Part shown: positions 17,068 to 26,100 of the stretch, one piece after another | Layout of the letters: every line of letters begins with the position of its first letter | Position numbering within the stretch: the first letter of the stretch is position 1 | Source: Streptomyces sp. SCSIO 30461 | Lineage (GTDB): Bacteria; Actinomycetota; Actinomycetes; Streptomycetales; Streptomycetaceae | Length of the DNA: 64,000 nucleotides | Assembly: GCF_037023745.1 (NCBI RefSeq) | Contig: NZ_CP146101.1 | Span: 7,624,501-7,688,500, forward strand | Direction of reading: 5' to 3' | Made by a program: the position numbers and the translations under genes | The notes under the pieces: generated by a model | Told to the model about the DNA's origin: nothing | Databases searched by the model: none | Seen by the model: only the letters and a program-made list of their open reading frames with translations

Positions 17068-17075
17068 GTGAGTCC

Positions 17076-17636
17076 ATGGGCGAGAACAAGGACCGCATGC
17101 TGGCCGGTGAGTGGTACCTCCCCGACGATCCCGAACTCGCCGCGGACACCGAGCGCCGCTTCGTCCTGTGCGCTGCCTACAACGCGAACGGCGGCGCCGC
17201 GTCCGCCGACCGGGCCGGGATCCTGGCCGAACTCCTCGGTTCCGTCGGCGCGGACGTGCGTATCCGGCCGCCGTTCCAGTGCGACTTCGGCAGCCACATC
17301 AGCATCGGCACCGGCACATTCGTCAACTTCGGCGCGGTCTTCCTGGACACCGCGCCCATCACCGTCGGGGCGCATGTGCAGATCGGGCCGAACGTCCAGC
17401 TGCTCACGCCCATCCATGAGATGGATCCGGAGCGGCGGCGTGCGGGATGGGAGCGGGCCGCGCCGATCACGATCGGCGACAACGTGTGGCTGGGCGGCGG
17501 AGTCATCGTCTGCCCGGGGGTGTCGATCGGCGAGGACACGGTGGTGGGGGCAGGGGCCGTGGTCACCCGGGACCTCCCGGCCGGGGTACTGGCGGTGGGG
17601 AACCCGGCACGGGTGGTACGCAGGCTCGTCGGCTGA
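17076..17636 (+). CDS. Sugar O-acetyltransferase (maltose/galactoside acetyltransferase type, left-handed beta-helix)
   Basis: Acetyl-CoA-dependent O-acetyltransferase of 186 aa in the maltose/galactoside acetyltransferase group. The N-terminal Mac domain is seen as KDRMLAGEWYLPDDPEL and RRFVLCAAYNA. The hexapeptide beta-helix includes INIGTGTF-like ISIGTGTFVNFGAVFLD, the catalytic-His region LLTPIHEMD and IGDNVWLGGGVIVCPGVSIG, with a short C-terminal strand. Start ATG at 17076 has AGGGTGAG at 17064-17071, formed partly by the end of the inverted-repeat element. Its original promoter and leader may therefore have been displaced. Confidence 0.92.
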   Translation: MGENKDRMLAGEWYLPDDPELAADTERRFVLCAAYNANGGAASADRAGILAELLGSVGADVRIRPPFQCDFGSHISIGTGTFVNFGAVFLDTAPITVGAHVQIGPNVQLLTPIHEMDPERRRAGWERAAPITIGDNVWLGGGVIVCPGVSIGEDTVVGAGAVVTRDLPAGVLAVGNPARVVRRLVG

Positions 17637-17780
17637 GGGCAGCGGGACCCGTCCCACCCACCACCGGCCGGAACCGCCAGGGTGCCCCGCTCACCGTGGC
17701 ATCGCGCGCGAGGTGGTCGCCACATCGGCGGTATCGCCGCGCGAGCGGCGATGTCAGTGGCGGCTGCCAGACTCGCACCC

Positions 17781-19481
17781 ATGACCGACCGCTGGGCGCT
17801 CGCACCCGCCGAAGGCGGCGGAGCCCTGCTCGCGCCCCTCGGCCGGGACGGGCTGCCCGTGGGCCCGGTGCTGGCGGAGCCCGACCTCGTGGCGGCGGTC
17901 GGATCGCGCCCCGAAGTCGGCCGGCAAGGGCGATGGGTGTGGCGCTCCACCGCCGAGATCTATCCCCGGCTGCTCGCCTCCGGTGTCCGAATCGAGCGGT
18001 GTTACGACATCGAGGACGCGGAATCACTGTTGCTGGGACACGAGGGGCGGCTCGGTGAGCCCCGGTCCGCCGCAGCGGCCTGGGCCCGGTTGCGGCACGC
18101 ACCCGTGCCCCCCGATCCGCCGCTGCGAGCCGCCGTACCGGGCTCGCAGTCCTCGCTGTTCGAACCCCAACCGGTGTCGGTCCCCTTCGACGGGCTGCTC
18201 GAGGTCTACGCGGAGCAGCAGCGAAGACACGAGGCCGCCGAGCACCCCGGGCGGATGCGGCTGCTGACCGCGGCCGAGTCGGCGGGGATGCTGGTGGCCG
18301 CGGAGATGCACCGGGCAGGGCTGCCCTGGCGGGCCGATGTGCACCGGGAGTTGCTGCGCGAGCTGCTGGGCGAGCGGTACGCGGGCGGTGGGGAGCCGCG
18401 CCGGCTGGCGGAGCTGGCGGACCAGGTGTCGGCGGCCTTCGGGCGACGGGTCCGCCCCGATCTGCCTGCGGATGTGGTCAAGGCCTTCGCCCAGGCCGGG
18501 ATCAGAGTCCGATCCACCCGGCGCTGGGAGTTGGAGGAGCTCGACCATCCTGCGGTCGAACCACTGATCGCTTACAAGAAGCTGTACCGGATCTGGACGG
18601 CGCACGGCTGGAGCTGGCTCCAGGACTGGGTGCGGGACGGCCGCTTCCGGCCCGAGTATCTGCCCGGTGGCACGGTCTCGGGCCGGTGGACGACCAACGG
18701 CGGCGGTGCCCTGCAGATTCCCAAGGTGATACGGCGGGCGGTCGTCGCTGACGAGGGCTGGCGTCTGATCGTCGCGGACGCCGATCAAATGGAACCGCGG
18801 GTGCTGGCCGCGATCTCGGGTGATCCGGGGCTGATGGAAGTCGCGGGCCATCCGGACGATCTGTACACCCGGCTGTCCGACCGGGCGTTCTCCGGCGACC
18901 GCGGCCATGCGAAGCTCGCGCTGCTGGGCGCGATCTACGGCCAGACCAGCGGCGACGGCCTGAAGAACCTCGCCGCGCTGCGCCGCCGCTTCCCGCTCGC
19001 GGTGGCGTATGTGGACGACGCTGCCCGCGCGGGCGAAGAGGGCAGACTGGTGCGCACCTGGCTGGGCCGTACAAGTCCCCGGGCGGTCGGCCACGGCGAC
19101 GCCGACGAGGCGGGCATCCCGCAGGAGGGCGGCGCCGCCGATGGGGGGCCCGCACCCGGCGAGTTCGTCCCGGGATACGCGTCCACCAACGCCCGGGCAC
19201 GCGGCCGTTTCACGCGGAATTTCGTGGTGCAGGGCAGCGCTGCCGACTGGGCGCTGCTGATGCTCGCCGCACTGCGCAGAGCCACTGCGGGGATGCGCGC
19301 CGAGCTGGTCTTCTTCCAACACGACGAGGTCATCGTGCACTGCCCGGCCGATGAGGCGGACGAAGTGGTCCGGGCGATCCAGGCAGCCGGGGACCTGGCC
19401 GGGCGTATCGCGTTCGGGGAGACGCCGGTGCGGTTCCCCTTCACGACGGCTGTGGTCGAGCGGTACTCGGACGCGAAGTGA
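17781..19481 (+). CDS. PolA-family DNA polymerase (3'-5' exonuclease-like domain plus polymerase), 566 aa
   Basis: Short family A DNA polymerase without a 5' nuclease domain, a second PolA-like protein common in streptomycetes. Motif A is present as DADQMEPR (Asp333), motif B as KLALLGAIYGQTSGDG (Lys378) and motif C as HDE at 514-516. The catalytic aspartates of motifs A and C are intact, so it should polymerise. The N-terminal about 190 residues take the place of the exonuclease domain but show no clear catalytic DEDD set. An acidic/Gly insert lies around residues 445-470. ATG at 17781 lacks a ribosome site, and CAGACT nine bases upstream could be a -10 hexamer, hinting at a leaderless mRNA. 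Role in repair is inferred. Confidence 0.88.
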   Translation: MTDRWALAPAEGGGALLAPLGRDGLPVGPVLAEPDLVAAVGSRPEVGRQGRWVWRSTAEIYPRLLASGVRIERCYDIEDAESLLLGHEGRLGEPRSAAAAWARLRHAPVPPDPPLRAAVPGSQSSLFEPQPVSVPFDGLLEVYAEQQRRHEAAEHPGRMRLLTAAESAGMLVAAEMHRAGLPWRADVHRELLRELLGERYAGGGEPRRLAELADQVSAAFGRRVRPDLPADVVKAFAQAGIRVRSTRRWELEELDHPAVEPLIAYKKLYRIWTAHGWSWLQDWVRDGRFRPEYLPGGTVSGRWTTNGGGALQIPKVIRRAVVADEGWRLIVADADQMEPRVLAAISGDPGLMEVAGHPDDLYTRLSDRAFSGDRGHAKLALLGAIYGQTSGDGLKNLAALRRRFPLAVAYVDDAARAGEEGRLVRTWLGRTSPRAVGHGDADEAGIPQEGGAADGGPAPGEFVPGYASTNARARGRFTRNFVVQGSAADWALLMLAALRRATAGMRAELVFFQHDEVIVHCPADEADEVVRAIQAAGDLAGRIAFGETPVRFPFTTAVVERYSDAK

Positions 19482-19580
19482 CGCGGCCTGGTGCGGGCCA
19501 GGGCTGGGTGGCCCGGTCGCGGCTCTGCCTTGTCGCGGCATGAGCGAAGGTCTTCGGAAAGACCGCGCACCCCACGCCGC

Positions 19581-19870
19581 TCAGCCCGGGTGCCGGGTCG
19601 CGGAAGCCCCGATCGGTGGCGCGGTCTCAGGACGTGGCCACACCTCGGCCCAGGCGAGCGCGTCCGAGAGGGCTTCGGCGAGGCTCTTGCGGGTGCGCCA
19701 GCCGAGCAGCCTCTCCGCCCGATCGGTGCGGGTGAAGGCCCCCGCCGCGTCGCCGGGCCCCCCTTCCGGTCGCGTCCCGCGAGGTGGTGCAAGCGATCAC
19801 ACGCTCCGCCCTCCGGTACCTGGCTCGCGACGATCTCCCCCGTCAGCGCATCACGCGAAAGCACCCGGTC
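19581..19870 (-). pseudogene. C-terminal remnant of an NAD-dependent epimerase/dehydratase, frameshifted
   Basis: On the minus strand, AFTRTDRAERLLGWRTRKSL continuing ALSDALAWAEVW matches the C-terminal helix region of GalE-type sugar epimerases. Just upstream, the matching GGPGDAAG segment is in another frame, with the shift in the G-run near 19740. No NAD-binding N-terminus exists. The remainder of 19482-20043 holds no gene. Confidence 0.6.
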
Positions 19871-20043
19871 AGACGCCGGGAGTGCCCCAGCCGGTCGAAG
19901 CGCCCGGCGTGACCTGCGAGTTCCGGTCCGTTGATCGGCTGCACCACCCGGCGGGACGCCATCCCCCTTCCAACCACGAAGGGCCCATCGGAAAGTTCCG
20001 GCGGGCCCCACATTCCGGCCAGGAAAGCGGTGAGATCAGGCCG

Positions 20044-20754
20044 TCAGCGCGTGGCGCCGGTCAGCCGCCAGTACTGGCGCTCCCTCTCGTCGCGCACGAC
20101 CACACCCATCCGGGCCAATTCCACCCTCAGCTCGCGCAGTTCGTCGTCAGAATCCTTCTTCTTCAACGCCAGCGAGCGCGCCTTCAGCAGCGCGTTGGCG
20201 CCCTCCGGCAGGCCGGGCGTCTCCGGAACCCATGGCCGGTAGTCACCCTTGTGCGGGTCCCGATCGACCCAGGTGTATCCGTGCGACCTCACGGCTTCGG
20301 CCACCCGTTCCATCTTGAAGTCGCACTTCTCACGGACGAGTTCGCCGCCATCACGACCGAGGACCACGAACTGCTTGCCGTCCAGGAACACCATCGCCAC
20401 GTGGGATCCGACGATCTCAGTGGTCTGGCCCTTGCGCTTCAGGACGATCTCGGCGTTGGAAATCTCGGCAGAGAGGTCCTCGAAACGTCCGTACACCACG
20501 ATTCCGATGCCCAACAGGGCGCCCGCGCAGACCACCGCGATGGTGAGAGCCGGCTCAGGCAACTCGGTCAGCAGTTCCGCCGGACCCTGCAACGGCGCCC
20601 ATGGCAGTGTGACGATCCACTTGGCCAGAGTCTTGGCGAGCCAGCCGACTCCAGCGCCCACGGCCAGGAATGCGGAACCGACCAGCACGAACTCCGCAGT
20701 CGACTGTCCCAACGCACTGAACTCGCCCTGGTGCGCGTTCCGCTCTTCCGTCAA
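20044..20754 (-). CDS. YqeB-like membrane protein
   Basis: A 236-aa protein resembling the YqeB family of unknown function. Two hydrophobic segments (about residues 24-55 and 70-90) are followed by a cytosolic alpha/beta region (LKRKGQTTEIVGSHVAMVFL, VREKCDFKMERVAEAVRSHGYTWVDRDPH) and a basic helical tail. The only in-frame start that fits is TTG at 20754, since a stop lies just upstream; there is no good ribosome site. It sits alone between two decayed genes, and it uses more AT-ending codons than the core genes, consistent with acquired DNA. Confidence 0.7.
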   Translation of the reverse strand: MTEERNAHQGEFSALGQSTAEFVLVGSAFLAVGAGVGWLAKTLAKWIVTLPWAPLQGPAELLTELPEPALTIAVVCAGALLGIGIVVYGRFEDLSAEISNAEIVLKRKGQTTEIVGSHVAMVFLDGKQFVVLGRDGGELVREKCDFKMERVAEAVRSHGYTWVDRDPHKGDYRPWVPETPGLPEGANALLKARSLALKKKDSDDELRELRVELARMGVVVRDERERQYWRLTGATR

Positions 20755-20923
20755 GGTGAATCAATCCATCCGTTACTTTGAGTGGAGGACATCACCGGCT
20801 GCTCGATGTTCGCTCCCGCAGAACTGCCCGCGACCGGACCCGAACGATCAGGTCCGGTGATTATTACGTCGATTCTACTCGTTGCCCTCATCACCGAAAG
20901 AGCTCTTTCCTGCTCGTCAGAGC

Positions 20924-21130
20924 TCAACTCTCTTGAGAGAAACGGCTGGTGGGTTCCCCCAGACGCGGCACCAGAGCGTTCGGCGAGGGAAGTGCGGCGA
21001 ACTCCGCACCCAGACGACCGGCCGCGGCACGGAAGCCCGGTTCGCCGAGTGCCAACGCGCTCGGCGCGCTCCTCGGCAGGCTGCTCCTGGACGGGACCGG
21101 CGCGGCCGGTAGCGCGATGGGGCCGGGCAT
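20924..21130 (-). pseudogene. C-terminal remnant of a family 1 (MGT-type) glycosyltransferase
   Basis: The minus-strand reading LGEPGFRAAAGRLGAEFAAL followed by PSPNALVPRL resembles the last helix of macrolide-type glycosyltransferases. Upstream sequence does not continue the family in frame, and no catalytic domain is present. Remaining sequence in 20755-21166 shows no gene. Confidence 0.45.
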
Positions 21131-21166
21131 GCAGCGGGCCGGGCGCGGTGAACGCCCCCGCGGGGC

Positions 21167-21760
21167 TCAGCAGATCCGGCCAAGGTCGACCTCCAACGGG
21201 AAGGGCGCCGAAACCTTGACGACACCAGTGAATACGTCCCCGTTTCGGTAGGCCCCGGACGCCGGGTCGAGAACATAGGTGTACACCAGCGGGACGCCGG
21301 TCACGGCCTGCTCGACCCGCCAGTAGAAGGCGATGCCGGACTTTGCGTACTGGTCCGTCTTCACGACCCGATCGGTGGTCTCCGATCCCGGCGAGACGAC
21401 CTCCACGGCCAACAGCACGTGCTCCGGACGGGTGGGCGTGATGTCGATCGTGTCCGCGCGGTACACGTCGATCGTGTCCGCGCGGTACACAACGACGTCC
21501 GGGCGCCGATTCGTGAGCGGGACGTCCTGGAGACGGACATCGAAGTCGGTGTCGGCGTTCCAGTCGGGCCCCGCGGCCGCCTCCTAGGCATTCGCCAGGA
21601 TCCGGGCGATCCGGTTGTGGCGCTTGGACGCACTGGGACTCACGACGACCATCCCGTCCACGATCTCGATCCCCGCGCACTGCTCCTCGGACCAGGAGTC
21701 GTACTGCTCCGCCGTGATCTGCTCGTGCATCCACGCAGGGGCTGTCATCTCGGCAGTCAT
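21167..21760 (-). pseudogene. Uma2-family (DUF820) endonuclease-fold gene, interrupted by a stop
   Basis: Uma2 proteins have a PD-(D/E)XK fold, are common in streptomycetes, and have no firm function. From ATG at 21760 (GGGAGG 6 nt upstream) the frame reads MTAEMTAPAWMHEQITAEQY to RIARILANA. It then meets TAG at 21584-21586 and continues in the same frame with EAAAGPDWNADTDFDVRLQD to the normal end DLGRIC. The lost residue is usually Leu. The PD-(D/E)XK-like segment (RPDVVVYRAD, LAVEVVSPGS) survives downstream of the stop. A perfect 24-bp tandem duplication (21442-21489) repeats V-Y-R-A-D-T-I-D. Probably inactive unless the stop is read through. Confidence 0.85.
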
Positions 21761-21857
21761 GGCGCACCTCCCGGACACCATGCGAGCGGGCCCGATCCCG
21801 CTGGGCTCAGCGTACTGTCCCTGAGCCCGCGGCCCACTGGACGCCGGCCCACGCACG

Positions 21858-23132
21858 TCAGCAGAGGTCCGACAGGAGTGCGGTCAGCAGCCGTTCCTCC
21901 ATGACCGCCTGGCCCGATGCACGCAGGGCGGGAGCAAGGTCAGGGTCCCAAGGGCTGGCCACAGGCGGCCCGGTCAGCGGCGTCGTCTCGCCTCCCGCCA
22001 GGGCTTCTCGGTAGTCTGCGGTGCTCATGCGCCAGGGCCGGGCGCCATGGCGCTCCACCGCGGCGGCGGTGATGCGCAGGCCGGTCCAGTCGAAGTCGGC
22101 ACGCCAGTGCAGACGAGTGCCGGACCGGGCGGCGGCGTCGAGGAGCCTGTGGCAGGCCGCGGACGGGATGCCTTCGGTGCAGACCAGGGCAGTGGCCCGG
22201 TCTGCGAGCTCCGCGGCGGCCGCGCGCAGCACGGCAGGGTTCTCGCAGACGTGGATCTCGCGGGCGGCGGGAACCACATCGGCGGATGCCAACTGGTGGA
22301 GGGTGAGGCGGAAGGGCATCCCGCAGCCGGTGGCGTCGCGCAGCCAGTCGCTCACCACGCCGTCGCCTCGGGCACCGATGTTCAGGACGAGGACCTGGCT
22401 GGCGAGGTCGTCCGCGACGGCTCCGGCACTCTCCCACAGAGTGCGACGCCCGGCCCGGTCGCGAGGCACGGGGACCGACGGCCCGCCGTTGGCCGCGCCG
22501 CGCTGGGCCAGGGCCCTCAGGACGAGCTGTTCGAGCGGGCCGCCCGGCAGCAGGGCCTTGGTGTCTCCGGTGGCCCGCTCGGCGAGGACCGGCAGGGGCA
22601 GGGGGCTCCGGCCCTCTCCGCCGCGTACTGCGGGGAGTTCCTCCAGGACGCGGACGGCCGCCTGCAGCAGGGCCGCGTCGCCGCGCCGCAGGAGACGGGT
22701 GAGGGTTCCGTCGGCGGCGATCTGCGCCAGCCAGGCCGGGTACCAGTCCAGCGCGGCGAGGGGTGAGCCGTGAGCGGCGGTGAGTACCACCTCGCGGGCG
22801 GACACCTCATCGGCACGCTCGGCCGGCCGGTCGCGCAGGGGTCCGTACAGCCGGCCCAGGGTCGTGAGCAGACCGGTTCCGTAACGTCCGCGAAGGTACG
22901 CATCGAGGTCGGCGAGGGGGACGGTGACGCGTCTGGCGGCTTCGGGCCGGTAGCGCCCTGTGACGCCAATGACGGTGCGGCGTTCGGCCTCGGTGGGGGT
23001 GGTGAGGCCGATGTCGCCGCTCAGAGTGCCGCCGGTGCGCTCCAGGCGGCGGCGAGCGGCGGCGAGCAGCCGCCGCCAGCCCTCTTCGTGGAGCGCGGTG
23101 TACGACGGCGAGGACGCCCCATCAATCGGCAA
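21858..23132 (-). CDS. jetD: Wadjet type II nuclease subunit JetD (DUF3323/DUF2399, Toprim-like)
   Basis: Nuclease subunit of the Wadjet anti-plasmid system, 424 aa, which cleaves small circular DNA once the SMC-like complex has engaged it. The N-terminal part is DUF3323-like (TTPTEAERRTVIGVTGRYRP, VPLADLDAYLRG). The C-terminal Toprim-type part carries the acidic residue in LVCTEGIPSAACHRLL and the D-x-D in RADFDWTGLRI, as expected for topoisomerase VI A-like nucleases. Start is TTG at 23132, with AGGAG 7 nt upstream; it overlaps the end of jetC by 11 bp in another frame, implying translational coupling. Last gene of the operon. Confidence 0.92.
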   Translation of the reverse strand: MPIDGASSPSYTALHEEGWRRLLAAARRRLERTGGTLSGDIGLTTPTEAERRTVIGVTGRYRPEAARRVTVPLADLDAYLRGRYGTGLLTTLGRLYGPLRDRPAERADEVSAREVVLTAAHGSPLAALDWYPAWLAQIAADGTLTRLLRRGDAALLQAAVRVLEELPAVRGGEGRSPLPLPVLAERATGDTKALLPGGPLEQLVLRALAQRGAANGGPSVPVPRDRAGRRTLWESAGAVADDLASQVLVLNIGARGDGVVSDWLRDATGCGMPFRLTLHQLASADVVPAAREIHVCENPAVLRAAAAELADRATALVCTEGIPSAACHRLLDAAARSGTRLHWRADFDWTGLRITAAAVERHGARPWRMSTADYREALAGGETTPLTGPPVASPWDPDLAPALRASGQAVMEERLLTALLSDLC

Positions 23133-26100
23133 GCCGGAACTCCTGTTCCTCGCGGTCCCGACGGCGTGCGGAGCGAGTGCCCGGTGAGCCGAGCAGGACC
23201 CCCAGGGTGCCGGAGTCGTCGGCGTGCAGCCGCTCGCCGTCCCACAGGAGCAGCAGCGCGGAGACGGTGTGGTCGACGGCGGAGTGCGCGAGATCGTAAT
23301 GGGCCGCCGCACGGACCGCGCCGTGCACCGCCCACAGGTCGTACCCGGTCATGAACAGGTCCAGGTCGAACTGGGCGGCCAACGACATGAGCTCGCCGCG
23401 GCCGGTGTCGTCGACGCCGGCGAACGCCTCGTCGAGGGCGAGCAGACGCGGAGCGTCGGGGTGCGCGGAGTTGAGCATGGCGTGAGCGGCGGCGAACAGC
23501 GGCAGGTGCAGGGAGACAGACTGCTCGCCGCCGGAGAGGCGGCTGTGCCTGGCCCGGGTGAGGCGTTCCTCGTCTCCGCCGGGACGTACCAGCTGGAAGG
23601 CGAACTGGCGCCAGCGCCGGTAGTCCAGGACCTCCGCGAGCAGCTGCCGGTAGGGGGTCTCGCGCTGCCTGGCTCGGGCGTTCTTGATCTGCGCCGCGAA
23701 GTGGGTGCGCATCCGGGCCAGCTCCTCGGGCCCGAGGCGGGCGGCGTCCGCGTCCAGAAGGGCGCAGACGGCGCGCTGTTCGTCGTCGAGGCCGTCGGCG
23801 AGCAGCCAGCCGACGCCGACCGTCGTACCCGAGGACATGCGCCGCTCACGCATGTCGGTGTTCATACGGCGGATCAGATCGCGGGCGTCGACCGTGCGGT
23901 CGTGGATCTGCTGGGCCAGACGCGTGAGCAGAGCGTCCTCGAGAATGCGCTGCTCGGAGTCGGAGAGGAGTTCGGCCTGGTCACGGCGGTGGGAGGCGAT
24001 CTTCTCGGCGAACGAGGCAATGGGCAGCGGGCCCTGTTCGTCGGCGACGGTGACGGTGATCACGCCGCTGGAGCTGTCCCAGGCGGGCTGATAGTCCTGC
24101 CCGGCGGCGGCGAGATGGGCGTGCAGGTCCTCCAAAGCCGTGGTGAGGCGGGTGACCGACTGCTTGACACTGGACTCGGTGGGCGCGAGTTCGCGGGTGG
24201 CCGTCAGGATCGCCTCGTGGACGGCGGCGGCGGCCGGCGGCAGACGTTCCCCTGCCCAGTCCGCCTCCTGAGCGGGCCAGGCCAGCTCCGGCGGACAGCG
24301 CAGGAGATCGAGGAGTTCACGGACCGCGTAAGGAGCGAGGCCGCGGGCGGTGTCCTTCTCCTCGGCGACGGCGACCTCCAACGCCTCGGCGGCGGCGGCG
24401 CGACGAGCCTCGGCGGCGGCCAGGCGGCCGATCGCCTCATCCCTGGCGACCCGGGCGGTGTCGGTCTCCCGGGCAGCGGCCTCCAGACTGCTCTCCGTCT
24501 CCTCGACGCGCGCCATGACCTGCTGCGCCTCGGCGCCGACGGCCTCGCGCAGTGCCTGGAGCCCGGCAGCCTCCTCCGCGTGGCGGCGCCGGGCCGCACG
24601 CTCGGCCTCGGCAGCGCGCTCCTCGTCCTCGACGGCGGCGGTGAGCCGGTCCGCGGCAGCGGTGGCCGCCTCGGTCTGCCGGGTGTGCTCCCGACGCCGG
24701 GTGGCCAGCTCACCCGCCTCACGTTCGAAGGCACGGGTGGCGGACTCGGTGCCGTCGGCGTCCCGCACGGTGATGCCGTGCTCGGACTCGGCACGGTGCA
24801 GGGCTCGGCTCGCGACCGCGCAGGCGGCCTGAGACTCGTCGTAGACGGACTGGGCGACATCGGCGGCCATACGCGTGGCGCGCAGGGCGGCAACGGCGCG
24901 GTCCAGGGCACGCAGGTGCGGAGCAAGGGCGGCGGTGCGGGGCAGGGCTCCGCGGGCGGTCTCGTACTCCTGGAGGCTGTCCTCACAGCCGGAGGACCCC
25001 CGCGCCACCTCCTCCAGCTGGACGGTGAGTTCTGACAGGAGGGCATCGCAGGCGGCGATGCGTGCGGCGCGGCGGCGCATCCGGGCGGTGGCGCCGACGT
25101 ACTCGGCGTGCGGTTTGCCGTGGGAGCCGACGAGGATTCCGACGGCGTACCGGCCGTCGGGGCAGACGGCGGTGGCCGCGCCCGCCGTGTCGGTGACGGC
25201 GACCGACCTGAGTACGGCGGTGATCCGGTCGGCCGGGACGGCCGTGCCGGTCTCGGGGCGCAGGAGGTCAGCGAGGCTGGGACCGTCGACGGGGGCGGTG
25301 GCGCGCAGGTATCCGTCCCCGCCACCGGTAGGGGGCTCATCGGCGGTGACAAGCGCGTCGAGCAGGCCGGCGGCCTCCAGGGCCGCCTCCACTCCCGCGC
25401 GTTCCGTGTCGCCGAGGCCGTCGGCGAAATCGACCAGCTGCCACAGGGGCGACGCGTCTTCCCGGCTGTCCCGGTCGGCGGTGCGGCCGCGCGCGGCGGG
25501 TGGCGCGTCGTCGTGTTCGGCGGCGATCCGAGCGCGTTCGGCCTCGGTCTCGGCCCGGCGGGTCTCCAGCGCGCCACGCTCGCCGCGCAGGCCGGCGAGC
25601 CGGTCGCGCAGGCCCTGGACAGCAGGGGCGGTGGCCTCGGTGAACAGGTCGGAAAGTGCGGGGGCGCCGGCTTCCGGGCCGTCCGGGTCGGCGGCGGCAT
25701 CGAGGGCCCGCGCGAGCGGTTCGGCGGCGCCTTCGGGCAGCAGCAGCCCGTACTGGCCCTGCCACCGCGTGAGTTCCTCCCGCGCCCGCGCGTGGGCGGC
25801 ACCCAGCTCGTCCTGGGACCTTTCCTCCTCCGTCTCGGCGGCCCGGGACGCCTGCTGCGCGCGCTCCTGCCCGGCGCGGGCCGCGTCCCGTCCGCGTTCG
25901 GCGTCCCGCAGGTTTGCTGCGGCGACCCGCACCACCCGTACGCCCTCGTGGCGGGCTGCCGCAAGGGCGGAAGCGCGTTCGGCGAGAGCGGAGGGAACCG
26001 CGTCGGCGGCGCTCCAGGGGATACCGGCACGATGAGCGTGGTCGGCGAGGGCGGCGGCCGAGGCGCTGACGGCGGTGGCGCGTTCGGCGGCCAACTGCCC

